Assembly: GCF_000172155.1 (NCBI RefSeq)
Contig: NZ_ABIZ01000001.1
Location: 3,505,105-3,569,104, forward strand
Length of the DNA stretch: 64,000 nucleotides
Reading direction: 5' to 3'
DNA from: Verrucomicrobium spinosum DSM 4136 = JCM 18804
Lineage (GTDB): Bacteria > Verrucomicrobiota > Verrucomicrobiia > Verrucomicrobiales > Verrucomicrobiaceae
Part shown: piece after piece, positions 44,068 through 53,403 of the stretch
Numbering within the stretch: the first letter of the stretch is position 1
How the letters are laid out: every line of letters begins with the position of its first letter
The notes under the pieces: generated by a model
Seen by the model: only the letters and a program-made list of their open reading frames with translations
Database searches by the model: none
What the model was told of the DNA's origin: nothing
Translations under genes and position numbers: made by a program

Positions 44068-44666
44068 GAGACGGGAGGCGAAGTGTCAGCGGAGGTTGGT
44101 GTGAATGGAGGCGGAGCGGGAGATGAGATCGGAAAAACGATGACAATGGCCGGGTGCGGCCAAAAAAGCCAGAGCTAAACGCCGGGAGGTGGGGGGAGCT
44201 ATCACCAGTGCCATGCCGGAGGTTGAAATGTATTTTGTGAATCGGAAGGCTGGTCCCCCTTTGCGAACGAGCTCACCACAATCGCCAAGGCCAGGGTGGC
44301 CCCGATTGTGATGGGTAGTAATCGCGCTGGAGGCATGCAGATTTGATGGCAGAGAGGTTGAGTGGAACATATGTCGCGAGATGGCAAATGGTTGCAGAGC
44401 TTGACGTGGGAATTGCTTCCAACCGCAAAAGCGGTGCATGGGGCTGCCTTTGATCAAGGATCTGTGATCCGTCGAAGCTGTCTCTTTAGCACTCCCAGCC
44501 CGACGTAGGCGTCGTTCGCATGGTGCTCGCGGGGGGGGGGGGCGAAGACCGGCGGTGGGGGTAGGTTGCTCCTTCTCTGGTTGTGTTTGGGGTGGAGGAT
44601 CGAAAAAGTTCTGTTCAGTCTGGACGGGCCTTGTCAACGCTGGTTGTTCACGCCATCGTCGGCCCC
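44068..44666. other. Intergenic region between two transporters, with G12 tract
   Basis: About 600 bases with no convincing gene. A TGGCC-GGCCA hairpin lies near 44147-44161, followed by an A-run. A homopolymer of twelve G residues lies at 44531-44542, about 125 bases before the symporter start. A 183-codon minus-strand frame (44086-44637) crosses the tract but looks non-coding (Pro/Arg/Ser rich, no motif). The region must carry both divergent promoters, which I could not place. Confidence 0.5.
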
Positions 44667-46256
44667 ATGAATTTCACGTGGGATATCTTGGTGCTGCTGC
44701 TCTATTTCGCCCTGATTCTGGGGATCGGTCTCGCCCAGAGCCGGAAGAACAAGAGTGTGGAAAGCTATGCCCTGGGGGACCGGGAAATGGCTTGGTGGGC
44801 AGTCCTGGCATCCATCATTGCTGCCGAGATTAGCGCGGCGACGTTCCTAGGGGCACCGGAGACGGGTTTCAGCAAGCAGAACTGGAGCTACGCGCAATTT
44901 GCCATCGGCACGGTGCTGGCACGTATCATAGTGAGCTTTTTGTTCATTCCGGTGTTTTACAAGCACAATGTGGTGTCGCTCTACGAGTTCCTGGGCACCC
45001 GGTTTGGCCCATGGACGAGGAAGTTCGCCTCGGTGACGTTTTTGGTGACACGAGTTCTGGCGATGGGCACCCGGCTGTATGTTTCGGCGATTATCATCGT
45101 ACTGGCCTATGCTCTCTGGACGGGGGCACCGGTGCAGCCTGAGATGAAATTTTGGCTCTACGCCGGTGCGGTGGTGTTGGTGACCCTCATGACCGCCATC
45201 TACACCTCAGTGGGTGGGATTCGGGCAGTGATCTGGACAGACTTCATCCAGGTGGCGGTATTGCTGGCGGCGCTGGCATTTACAATTCCCTATCTCCTCG
45301 GGCGCATCCCTGGAGGCTGGGAGACTGTGGGACAGGTTATCAAGGAGCCGGCATTTTTTGATTTTGCCAAACCCAGCGAGCCTGGAGCCTGGGCTTGGAT
45401 CAAGAATGTGCTTACCACGGAATACACCATCTGGGCGGCCATCATCGGCAGCACTTTTGTCACGATGAGCACTCATGGCATCGACCAGGACACGGTGCAG
45501 CGCATGCTGACGGCGAAGAACCGCCGCCAGAGCGCATTTGCCACGATCTTGTCCGGTATTGTTGATCTGCCACTGGTCTCGGCCTTTATTTTTATCGGCG
45601 TCCTGCTGTTCGCCTACTACCAGGCGCATCCAGATTCGGGCATGCCAGCGGAGTCCCGGGAAGTCTTTCCGTATTTCATCATGAAGGAGATGCCGGCTGG
45701 CATGCGGGGTTTGGTCACTGCGGGAATCCTCGCGACCGCCATGGGTTCGCTGAGCACGGCGCTCAACGCCCTCGCCACCAGCTTCTCCAGAGACTTCATT
45801 CTTCCACATCTCCCGGCGGATGCGCCAGAATCCAAGCGCATTTCTGTTCTGCGCTGGAGCACGGTGCTTTTTGCGGTGCTTATCATCCTCGTTGGAGTGG
45901 CAACCGCGTGGTACATGGCCCACCATCCCGAGGCCAAGATCATTCCGCTGGTGCTTGGTATTCTGGGGTTCACTTTTGGTTCGTTGTTGGGAATCTTCCT
46001 CGTCGCAGTGCTCACAAAATCTCGGGGGCGGGATGACACCAATATCCTGGCCATGGTCTGTGGGATTCTCGCGGTGTTGTTCTTGAGTAATCCAATGGGC
46101 ATCCAGCAGATGGTAGGGATGAAGGAGCCGTTTGTACTTTCGTTCCCCTGGCGCATTACATTGGGCACTCTCGTAACGGTGGGGGTGGCGATGCTGTTCT
46201 CAACCCCCCAGAACAAGCGGACGGAGATGTCGAATGTGGTGGACCGCGGGGAATAA
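44667..46256 (+). CDS. Sodium/solute symporter (SSS family)
   Basis: A 529-residue transporter with about 13 membrane segments. ATG 44667 (MNFTWDILVLLLYFALILGIG) is chosen; the open frame upstream is not protein-like. Family features: SVESYALGDREMAWWAVLASIIAAEISAATFLGAPE, SLYEFLGTRFGPWTR, AIYTSVGGIRAVIWTDFIQ (the SSS signature around helix 5) and MSTHGIDQDTVQRMLTAKN. These match sugar/sialic-acid-type SSS proteins in this phylum. Given the sialidases and sulfatases in the window, uptake of released sugars is plausible but not shown. Confidence 0.9.
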   Translation: MNFTWDILVLLLYFALILGIGLAQSRKNKSVESYALGDREMAWWAVLASIIAAEISAATFLGAPETGFSKQNWSYAQFAIGTVLARIIVSFLFIPVFYKHNVVSLYEFLGTRFGPWTRKFASVTFLVTRVLAMGTRLYVSAIIIVLAYALWTGAPVQPEMKFWLYAGAVVLVTLMTAIYTSVGGIRAVIWTDFIQVAVLLAALAFTIPYLLGRIPGGWETVGQVIKEPAFFDFAKPSEPGAWAWIKNVLTTEYTIWAAIIGSTFVTMSTHGIDQDTVQRMLTAKNRRQSAFATILSGIVDLPLVSAFIFIGVLLFAYYQAHPDSGMPAESREVFPYFIMKEMPAGMRGLVTAGILATAMGSLSTALNALATSFSRDFILPHLPADAPESKRISVLRWSTVLFAVLIILVGVATAWYMAHHPEAKIIPLVLGILGFTFGSLLGIFLVAVLTKSRGRDDTNILAMVCGILAVLFLSNPMGIQQMVGMKEPFVLSFPWRITLGTLVTVGVAMLFSTPQNKRTEMSNVVDRGE

Positions 46257-46360
46257 GTGGCCGGGGGGGGCGTCCTGTCCTGACTTCCCCAATCAACCTT
46301 TATTGCCCAAGGGCTTGTATCCCCGCCAATCGATGGGAATGTTGAGGGCTTCTACCTTCA

Positions 46361-47671
46361 ATGAGCAAATTCGAAGACCTGAGAGGCATTCTCCAGTACG
46401 TTCCCCAGTTCCGGGAGCGGATTTTTGTGATCGCTCTGGATGGCGCAGTGATGCGCCTGCCGAACTTCACCAGCCTGCTTCAGGACATTGCTGTCCTGCA
46501 GTCGCTTAACATCCAGGTCGCCATCTCATTTGGCGCGCGGCTCCAGATTCGGGATCTGGCCCAGGCCCGGGGTATCACGTTATCCAGTGACGATGGGATC
46601 GGGCGCACCGACACCGCCACTCTTGAAGTCAGCGCTGACGCGATTTCACGACTGACCAGCGAGTTGGTGGCGGATCTCACCGCGCTGGAGCTCCGTGTTG
46701 CCGTCCCCAATGCCCTGGCCGTGCATCCGGCGGGAGTGATCGACGGCGTTGATCTGGAACACACCGGACGGATCGAGCGGGTGGATTCCCGGATGCTCAT
46801 CGGTATGCTCAAAGAGGGGATCATCCCAGTGTTGCCGCCCTTTGGCTATGACGGACGAGGCACCACGTTGCGGTTGAATTCGGACGCGGTAGCCGTGGAG
46901 ACAGCGCTGGCACTGGATGCTGCCAAAGTGATCTTTGTGGCAGAGGAAGGGTTGGTGAATAGCGAGGGCCAGCGTCTGGCGCAGCTCCCCATCAAGCTTG
47001 CTCGTGAAATTGCCAAGCGTCGGGATCCTCACATGGACCCCAGTCTGGTATCGAAGCTGCGGTATGCTGCCCTCGCCTGCGGCGAAGGCGTGGCCCGTGT
47101 TCACATCATCGATGGCCGCCAGGACGAGGTGTTGCTGGCCGAGTTGTTCAGCAATGAAGGCGTGGGCACCATGATCCACGCAGACGAGTATCAGCAAATT
47201 CGTCGTGCCCGGGTGAGTGACATCCCCTCCGTCATGTCGATGATGCGTCAGTCGGTGGAAGATGCCGCCTTGGCCCCGCGCTCACGCGAGCAGGTGCAGA
47301 AGCGTATCAACGACTTCTTTGTCTTTGAGCTGGACGGGAATCTTGTGGGTACCGTAGCGGTGCACATGTATGAAACCGACAAAAGGGAAAAGGTGGCTGA
47401 ACTGGCCTGCCTGTTCGTCAGCCGGGCGCACAAGAACAAAGGCCATGGGCGTAAGCTTGTGACCTTTGCCGAGGATGTCGCGCGGCAGCGCGGTGCCGTC
47501 TGGATCTTCGCCCTCAGCACCCAAGCCTCCCGGTTCTTTGAAGAAAAGATGGGGTATGTGGACGTTGGCCCTGGCATTCTTCCCTCTGATCGGCGCGAGC
47601 AATACGACCGCAGCGGACGGAATTCGAAGGTGCTAAAGAAGGAGATGGTTGGCAAGTCTGGCGTGTCCTGA
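46361..47671 (+). CDS. argA: N-acetylglutamate synthase
   Basis: A 436-residue cytoplasmic enzyme joining an amino-acid-kinase-like domain (about 1-280; FVIALDGAVMRLPNFTSLLQDIAVL, GIIPVLPPFGYDGRG, LNSDAVAVETALAL) to a C-terminal GNAT domain (about 285-430; IRRARVSDIPSVMSMM, ELACLFVSRAHKNKGHGRKLVTFAEDVARQRG, FFEEKMGYVDVGP). This is the classical ArgA architecture that makes N-acetylglutamate, the first step of arginine synthesis, and is usually feedback-inhibited by arginine through the kinase-like domain. Length matches E. coli ArgA. Confidence 0.94.
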   Translation: MSKFEDLRGILQYVPQFRERIFVIALDGAVMRLPNFTSLLQDIAVLQSLNIQVAISFGARLQIRDLAQARGITLSSDDGIGRTDTATLEVSADAISRLTSELVADLTALELRVAVPNALAVHPAGVIDGVDLEHTGRIERVDSRMLIGMLKEGIIPVLPPFGYDGRGTTLRLNSDAVAVETALALDAAKVIFVAEEGLVNSEGQRLAQLPIKLAREIAKRRDPHMDPSLVSKLRYAALACGEGVARVHIIDGRQDEVLLAELFSNEGVGTMIHADEYQQIRRARVSDIPSVMSMMRQSVEDAALAPRSREQVQKRINDFFVFELDGNLVGTVAVHMYETDKREKVAELACLFVSRAHKNKGHGRKLVTFAEDVARQRGAVWIFALSTQASRFFEEKMGYVDVGPGILPSDRREQYDRSGRNSKVLKKEMVGKSGVS

Positions 47672-47869
47672 GCTGGTCTGGTGGCGGAGTTTTTGAGAGT
47701 CCGTGTGAGGAAATTTGCAGGAGGCAGCGCGTGCCTTCTTGATCAAGCACGCCAATGCACTTTCCGAGACATGGCAGGAACGGATGATATTTCCTCTTTG
47801 GCGATGAAGTTGGTTGCCTGCAAAGGGAAGCTGCGGATGATGGCCGAGGCTCGGCTCCTCTGTCCACCC

Positions 47870-49819
47870 ATGAAAAATAGCTTCACGGAGTTCCCTTCAA
47901 AGTGCACGCGTGGCACTTTAGCGAACTGGGGCGGGTATCGAGAAATCGGCCTGCTGAGCGTCGCCTTATTTCTGATCGTTTTTGGCGTGCGACTGGTCTG
48001 GATTCAAGACATGGCGTCGCCAGCCCCGTTTTGGGACCAATGGAATGCTGAGGGGGGAATTCTCTATCCACCCTGGGTGGAGGGCCATTTTGACTGGCGC
48101 ACGCTCTTTGAGCAACACAATGAGCATCGGATTCTCTTTTCGCGTTTGATTTTCCTCGCGCTGCTGGATGCCCACGGTATCTGGGACCCCATTCTACAGA
48201 TGGTGGTATCCGCAGGTCTCCATGCGCTGTTTGGAGTGCTCCTGTTTGTATTGTTGTGCCACCTCACTCAGGAGGCCTCAAGACTCAGTCTGGTGGTGGT
48301 GCTGGGACTTGCCGCTCTGCCGATGGACTATGAAAACCTGCTGTGTGGGTTTCAGAACTCCTTCCCGTTGATGGGTCTCTTTGGACTCGCTGTGATCTGG
48401 GTGATGGCTGGAGCTGCCCGGCCTCTTGGTGTTCGGTGGTGGTCGGGCTGGCTGCCGCTGGTTCTGGGAGTGGGCACCATGGCGGGTGGGTTCTTCCCAG
48501 CATTGGCGGTCGCCGGAATGTTGATCGTTGAAGCGCTGGCTGCACCGCAGAGGCGCACCAAAGCCCAAGTTTGGGGGGTGGGCTTTCTCATGCTTTTCGC
48601 TTTTGCGGCACTGGCATTTCATCTCCCCGGAGGCAAGGAGGCCGAGATTCATCATTCGTGGTGGGATCGGTTGCGCGGTTGGTTCGTATTCCTTTCCTGG
48701 CCTGTAGGCGCTGGAGGGTGGGGCTGGTTGCTGGTTCAGTTGCCCACCGTGGCGGGCTTGGTCGCGATCTTCAGGGGACGGTTGGTGTTGGATTCGCGGG
48801 TGCGCATCGCCATGGCGCTTTCCCTTTGGGTGGCGGTGCATGCGCTCGCGATTGCCTATGCGAGGTCGGAGGCCGTGATAACCAGTCGCTACTTTCCCAT
48901 CAGCGTTTGCGGGCTGGCAGCAAATTTCGCCTGGGCTGTACTCTTGGTGCGCGGGAACGCGCCAGAATCAGATGTCGTCCGAAGACCTGTAGTCATGCGC
49001 GGGGCATTGATTGCTTGGAGCGTGGTTGTATTTGGGACACTGTTAAGCGACTTTCTCCTCGTCCAAATGCCTGCTGCCCGAAACTTTGCCCGGTTGAAGA
49101 ATCAGCACACCGTGAGCATACGCCAGTATCTCAGTGCAGGCGACGACAGGGGTCTCTATCAGTCGAAGGACAACCCTCTGCCCCCATTGCACGATGGTGA
49201 CCTGCTCAAGAAGATCTTGGATTCAAAGACGCTGCTGGACTTGCTGCCAGCGGACCTCAAGGATGCCCCGCCTTCCCAAATGGTGGCCGGGGATGAGGGT
49301 GCCTTCGTGAGGAATGGCGGCTTGGATGCAAGGACTGGTCCGGCTCCGCATCGACCTTACTGGGGAAGCTTTCTTCAGCCTGCCGGAAGTGCCGCCACAG
49401 GTGAGGTGTCGCTGGAGTTTGCCGGCACTCCCTCTACGCAGTGGGTGGAGATTTGGATGGCAGGGGCACCATCCCCCAAAGGTTCATCTCTGGAGATCCA
49501 AGATTTGGCCGGGCGTCGTAAGATTCGCCTCTTGCCAGAAGAGCGTCCCGGAGATCAATGGAAGCGATATTTGGTGCGTATTCCATATCGTCCCTACCGC
49601 ATCAAGGCCGCAGACCGCTTCAATGACCGCTGGTTTGCTTTCACCGAGCCTAGAGCTGTGGGACACCTTGAGCGGGAGAAGAAGTGGTTGCTAGACAACG
49701 GGATGAACTTTGTCCTGGCAGGAGGGGGGCTTCTCCTGCTGTGCTTCTTTGTGGAAGGAGTGTTGAGGTTGGGAGTTCGTTCTGAAACCGCTGGACTCAC
49801 CGGGGGACGGAGAGAATAA
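47870..49819 (+). CDS. Large multi-pass membrane protein, polysaccharide-cluster type
   Basis: A 649-residue protein with about 9-10 hydrophobic segments in its first 400 residues (EIGLLSVALFLIVFGVRLVW; LHALFGVLLFVLLC; LPLVLGVGTMAGGFFPAL) and a soluble beta-rich C-terminal region (VSLEFAGTPSTQWVEIWMAG, KIRLLPEE) followed by one last membrane helix. FWDQWNAEG and NEHRILFSRL in the first loop recall GT-C-type glycosyltransferases and O-antigen-linked membrane proteins. The frame is open back to 47681; ATG 47870 is the first start close to the first helix, but 47771 is possible. It is 33 bases upstream of the GT2 gene. Confidence 0.72.
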   Translation: MKNSFTEFPSKCTRGTLANWGGYREIGLLSVALFLIVFGVRLVWIQDMASPAPFWDQWNAEGGILYPPWVEGHFDWRTLFEQHNEHRILFSRLIFLALLDAHGIWDPILQMVVSAGLHALFGVLLFVLLCHLTQEASRLSLVVVLGLAALPMDYENLLCGFQNSFPLMGLFGLAVIWVMAGAARPLGVRWWSGWLPLVLGVGTMAGGFFPALAVAGMLIVEALAAPQRRTKAQVWGVGFLMLFAFAALAFHLPGGKEAEIHHSWWDRLRGWFVFLSWPVGAGGWGWLLVQLPTVAGLVAIFRGRLVLDSRVRIAMALSLWVAVHALAIAYARSEAVITSRYFPISVCGLAANFAWAVLLVRGNAPESDVVRRPVVMRGALIAWSVVVFGTLLSDFLLVQMPAARNFARLKNQHTVSIRQYLSAGDDRGLYQSKDNPLPPLHDGDLLKKILDSKTLLDLLPADLKDAPPSQMVAGDEGAFVRNGGLDARTGPAPHRPYWGSFLQPAGSAATGEVSLEFAGTPSTQWVEIWMAGAPSPKGSSLEIQDLAGRRKIRLLPEERPGDQWKRYLVRIPYRPYRIKAADRFNDRWFAFTEPRAVGHLEREKKWLLDNGMNFVLAGGGLLLLCFFVEGVLRLGVRSETAGLTGGRRE

Positions 49820-49852
49820 TCGGCGATCCCTGATCTGTAGAGTGCGACCGAA

Positions 49853-52006
49853 ATGCCTGAGTCCCCAGTTGTGCTGCATGCCATTGAATTCCCTGTGGAG
49901 CGCAAGCTTCACAGTAGAAAGCTGACGATTCATGGCTGGTGTTTCGACCTTACAGGGGAGTTTCTCAAAGGGGTGAGGGCCACGGTCGGAGAACAGATTT
50001 TCACTGCTCGCCGCAAAAGACCCAGGCCTTATCTGGGCTACCGCTATCCGGATCATCCCGAGGCGGCGGTCAGTGGGTTTCAGATCGACGTGGAAGTGCC
50101 GCGAGGTCGAAGCATCATTCAGGTGGAATGCAAACGGTCAGACGGCAGGTGGGTGTTGCTGGAGGAGCTTCCAGTTGCCGCTCCGTGGATTGCCTGGCCG
50201 TGGAAACAAAAAGTCTCCGGGCAGGATTACGAGACGTGGGTGCACCACTATGACACGATTCACGCGGACGATCTTGTCAAGCTGCGGCAGACGGGGGCTG
50301 CGCTCACTGACGGGCCTCTCATCTCGGTGTTGCTGCCTGTTTACAATACTCCGCTCCGTTGGTTGAAACGAGTGATCGAGACGGTGCTGGGCCAGGCTTA
50401 TCCCAAGTGGGAGCTCTGCATCGCCGATGACGCTTCACCAGATCCGCAGGTGCGGAAGACGATTGAGAGCTATGCAGCTGGCGACCCGAGGATCAAGGTC
50501 GTGTTCAGACCCAGCAACGGGCACATTGTTGCAGCCACGAACAGCGCCTTGGAGCTGGCCACCGGATCCTTCGTGGCGCTGTTGGATCACGATGATGAGT
50601 TGCGGCCCCACGCGCTTCTGGAAATGGCCCGGGAGATTATGGGCAATCCGGAGGCCGCTCTCATCTATTCAGATGAGGATCATCTGGATGAAGCGGGGGT
50701 ACGGTATGCTCCCTACTTCAAGCCCGACTTTAACTACGACCTGCTTCTCTCCCAAAACTGCGTCTGCCATCTCGGCGTGTACCGCGCCGATCTGGTGCGT
50801 CAGTTGGGCGGCTTTCGTGCCGGCACGGAAGGCGCGCAGGACTGGGATCTGGCACTGCGTGTTTTCGAAGCAGTGGGCCGGGATCGGATTCATCACATTC
50901 CCAAGATCCTCTACCATTGGCGCAGCATCGAGGGCAGCACCGCGCGTGGCGTCTCCGAGAAGTCCTATGCCTCCAGCGCTGGAAGGAAAGTGGTTGAGGA
51001 CCACCTGTCACGAACCAATCAGGCGGTGGAGGGCGTGGAAGAGGTAAAACAGGGACACTTGCGGGTGCGCTGGAGCTTGCCCAATCCTCCGCCAGTTGCC
51101 ATCATCATCCCCACCCGAAACTTTAGGCATCTGCTGGAGGTCGCGGTGGAATCTGTGCTGGCTCGTACCGACTACCCGAATTTCAGGCTGGTCATTGTGG
51201 ACAATGACTCGAACGAGGAGTCAACACTGGACTATCTGGCGAGTCTGCAAGCTCAAGGCAAGGCGGACGTGCTTCGGATTCCCGGGCCCTTCAATTACTC
51301 GCTGCTCAACAATCGGGCAGTTGCCGCATGCACGGAGCCGGTGGTCTGCCTGCTCAACAATGACATTGAAATACATGAGCGCGACTGGTTGCGCGAAATG
51401 GTGAGTCAGGCGGTCCGGCCAGGCGTAGGCGCGGTAGGTACCAAGCTCTACTACCCGGATGGTCGCATTCAGCACGCGGGCGTGATTCTCGGGATGGGGG
51501 GGGCAGCCGGGCATTTTCTTAAGGGATGTGACAGCAGCAATGAGTCCCACGGGGGGCGGCTTCACGTTTGTCAGAATTTCTCTGCTGTCACGGCCGCTTG
51601 TCTGGTGGTGGAGCGCCGCAAGTATCTGGAGGTGGGTGGACTGGATGAGGGCGACTTCAAGGTGGCCTTCAACGACATCGATTTCTGTCTAAAGCTGGAT
51701 GATGCAGGCTATCGAAACGTGTACACCCCTTTTGCCGAAATGAGCCATCATGAATCCGCCTCCCGTGGAGCAGAGGAACGTACGGACGCTGGGAAAGAGA
51801 GGGCAACCAGGGAGACCATGTTGCTTCGCCAGAAATGGCAGCCGTATTGCGAGGCGGATCCAGCGTTCAATGTAAACCTGTCCATGGTGCATGAGGATGG
51901 CTCACTGGGATTCCCGCCAAGAATCGGAGAGTGGCAAACTCGCCGCGAAAAGAGGCGCTCTGAGTCTTCAGCATTGCTTCCGCCTCGGGGTGGGGGGCTG
52001 GGGTGA
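49853..52006 (+). CDS. Glycosyltransferase with two GT2 domains
   Basis: A 717-residue enzyme. Residues 1-140 form an unassigned beta-rich domain (LHSRKLTIHGWCFDLTGEF). GT2 domain 1 (about 155-390): ISVLLPVYNTPLRWLKRVIE, ELCIADDASPD, FVALLDHDDELRP, IYSDEDH, GAQDWDLALRV. GT2 domain 2 (about 404-650): VAIIIPTRNFRHLLEVAVES, RLVIVDNDSNEES, VCLLNNDIEIHERDWL, QNFSAVTAACLVVERR, FNDIDFCLKL. Such double-headed enzymes build O-antigen or rhamnan-type glycans, transferring sugars from nucleotide donors. The C-terminal 25 residues are Arg/Ser/Gly rich and may be a drifted tail. Confidence 0.92.
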   Translation: MPESPVVLHAIEFPVERKLHSRKLTIHGWCFDLTGEFLKGVRATVGEQIFTARRKRPRPYLGYRYPDHPEAAVSGFQIDVEVPRGRSIIQVECKRSDGRWVLLEELPVAAPWIAWPWKQKVSGQDYETWVHHYDTIHADDLVKLRQTGAALTDGPLISVLLPVYNTPLRWLKRVIETVLGQAYPKWELCIADDASPDPQVRKTIESYAAGDPRIKVVFRPSNGHIVAATNSALELATGSFVALLDHDDELRPHALLEMAREIMGNPEAALIYSDEDHLDEAGVRYAPYFKPDFNYDLLLSQNCVCHLGVYRADLVRQLGGFRAGTEGAQDWDLALRVFEAVGRDRIHHIPKILYHWRSIEGSTARGVSEKSYASSAGRKVVEDHLSRTNQAVEGVEEVKQGHLRVRWSLPNPPPVAIIIPTRNFRHLLEVAVESVLARTDYPNFRLVIVDNDSNEESTLDYLASLQAQGKADVLRIPGPFNYSLLNNRAVAACTEPVVCLLNNDIEIHERDWLREMVSQAVRPGVGAVGTKLYYPDGRIQHAGVILGMGGAAGHFLKGCDSSNESHGGRLHVCQNFSAVTAACLVVERRKYLEVGGLDEGDFKVAFNDIDFCLKLDDAGYRNVYTPFAEMSHHESASRGAEERTDAGKERATRETMLLRQKWQPYCEADPAFNVNLSMVHEDGSLGFPPRIGEWQTRREKRRSESSALLPPRGGGLG

Positions 52007-52328
52007 CGGCGTGAGCGGCGTGGGGGGGGGCTCGCCGGTTTGAGGGGATCGGTGCCTATGTGTCCTCCCTCATCGCAAGCCTGATGCCGATCTACAGGTT
52101 GCTTCCGATGCTGGTGGCTTTTTTGAAGGAACAAATCTTCGACCACATGCAAACTGAGGAGGAGGTGGATCTTCGGAAGTGTGGCGGGAATCGCCGCTTG
52201 GTGAGTTCCTTGTGCCGGGGCGTTGGAGCAGGTGGGGGTGTGCCGTCACCCCTGGGACAAAAAATCCGCTTCATGAGGGTGCGGCTCTTTCACCATACTG
52301 GACCGTCGGCGGCTCGCCGATTCCTGCG
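52007..52328. other. GC-rich intergenic stretch between convergent glycan genes
   Basis: 322 bases between the end of the GT2 gene and the end of gmd. It includes a run of nine G residues (52022-52030) and a 125-codon plus-strand frame starting at 52060 that enters gmd antisense; its first part (SLIASLMPIYRLLPMLVAFLKEQIFDH) looks mildly protein-like but nothing is recognised. No clear terminator hairpin with T tract was found for either gene. Confidence 0.4.
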
Positions 52329-53336
52329 TCAAACCTGTAGCGCTCGTTTCTCGGCCTCGGCAAGTTTCAAATCAGCGTCAACCATGATCTTGACGAGTTC
52401 TTTGAAACGCACTTTGGGCTCCCAGCCCAGTTGACGCTTAGCCTTGGCAGGGTCACCGATGAGGAGCTCCACCTCGGCGGGGCGCTCGTAGCGCTGGTCG
52501 TGTTTCACGTATAGTTCCCAGTCCAAATCGAGGCATGAGAAAGTCTCTTGCACGAACTCCCGAACGCTGTGGGTTTCATTCGTAGCCACGACATAGTCAT
52601 CGGGCTGGTCCTGCTGGAGCATCATCCACATCATCTCCACATAATCTTTGGCAAAACCCCAGTCACGTTTGGCATCGAGGTTGCCGAGGAAAAGCTTGTC
52701 CTGGAGCCCCAGTTTGATGCGGGTGGCGGCGCGGGTGATTTTACGTGTGACAAAGGTCTCGCCGCGACGCGGGGATTCGTGGTTGAAAAGAATGCCGTTG
52801 CTGGCGTGCAGGTTGTAGCTTTCGCGGTAGTTCACTGTCAACCAGTAGGAATACACCTTGGCGCAGGCGTACGGAGACCTGGGCCAGAAGGGGGTCTTCT
52901 CCGTCTGCGGAACCTCCTGCACTTTGCCGAACATTTCCGAGGAGGATGCCTGGTAGAACCGGACTTTTTCCACGAGCCCGGTTTCGCGAATGGCCTCAAG
53001 GATCCGCAGAGTGCCGAGGCCGTCGATATCTCCGGTGCTCTCCGGGATGTCGAAGGAGACCCTCACATGGCTCTGGGCGCCAAGGTTGTAGATTTCATCG
53101 GGTTTCAGGGCATAAAGCAGCTTCACCAGGGCCACGGAGTCCGTTAGATCCCCGTAGTGAAGAAAGAGGCGGGTGTTGTCAAAGTGGGGATCGGTGTAGA
53201 GGTGGTCAATCCGGCTCGTATTAAAGGTCGAGGCGCGGCGAATGATGCCGTGTACTTCATAGCCTTTGGCGAGCAGCAGTTCCGCGAGGTAAGAACCGTC
53301 CTGCCCAGTGATGCCGGTAATGAGCGCTTTTTTCAT
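52329..53336 (-). CDS. gmd: GDP-mannose 4,6-dehydratase
   Basis: A 335-residue short-chain dehydrogenase that converts GDP-mannose to GDP-4-keto-6-deoxymannose, precursor of GDP-fucose, GDP-rhamnose and GDP-perosamine. NAD(P) motif [47 protein letters not shown], active-site region [12 protein letters not shown] with [12 protein letters not shown] (YxxxK), and [18 protein letters not shown] are diagnostic. Length is normal. It is followed by the DegT gene upstream on the same strand, fitting an amino-deoxy-sugar pathway such as perosamine, which would be an inference. Confidence 0.96.
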   Translation of the reverse strand: MKKALITGITGQDGSYLAELLLAKGYEVHGIIRRASTFNTSRIDHLYTDPHFDNTRLFLHYGDLTDSVALVKLLYALKPDEIYNLGAQSHVRVSFDIPESTGDIDGLGTLRILEAIRETGLVEKVRFYQASSSEMFGKVQEVPQTEKTPFWPRSPYACAKVYSYWLTVNYRESYNLHASNGILFNHESPRRGETFVTRKITRAATRIKLGLQDKLFLGNLDAKRDWGFAKDYVEMMWMMLQQDQPDDYVVATNETHSVREFVQETFSCLDLDWELYVKHDQRYERPAEVELLIGDPAKAKRQLGWEPKVRFKELVKIMVDADLKLAEAEKRALQV

Positions 53337-53403
53337 GAAATTGAGATTCTATATTTAACCGTGGATCGGGTCGCCAAATCGGGCAACGCCATTCTCCAGA
53401 ACA

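Noticed and set aside
44086-44637. 183-codon minus-strand frame between the two transporters
   Set aside because: Crosses the G12 tract, Pro/Arg/Ser rich, no motif, no start signal. A different-frame EHHANDAYVGL stretch near 44455-44530 recalled an exonuclease motif but has the wrong spacing and no context.
52060-52434. 125-codon plus-strand frame after the GT2 gene
   Set aside because: Its second half is antisense of gmd and the first half matches nothing known.
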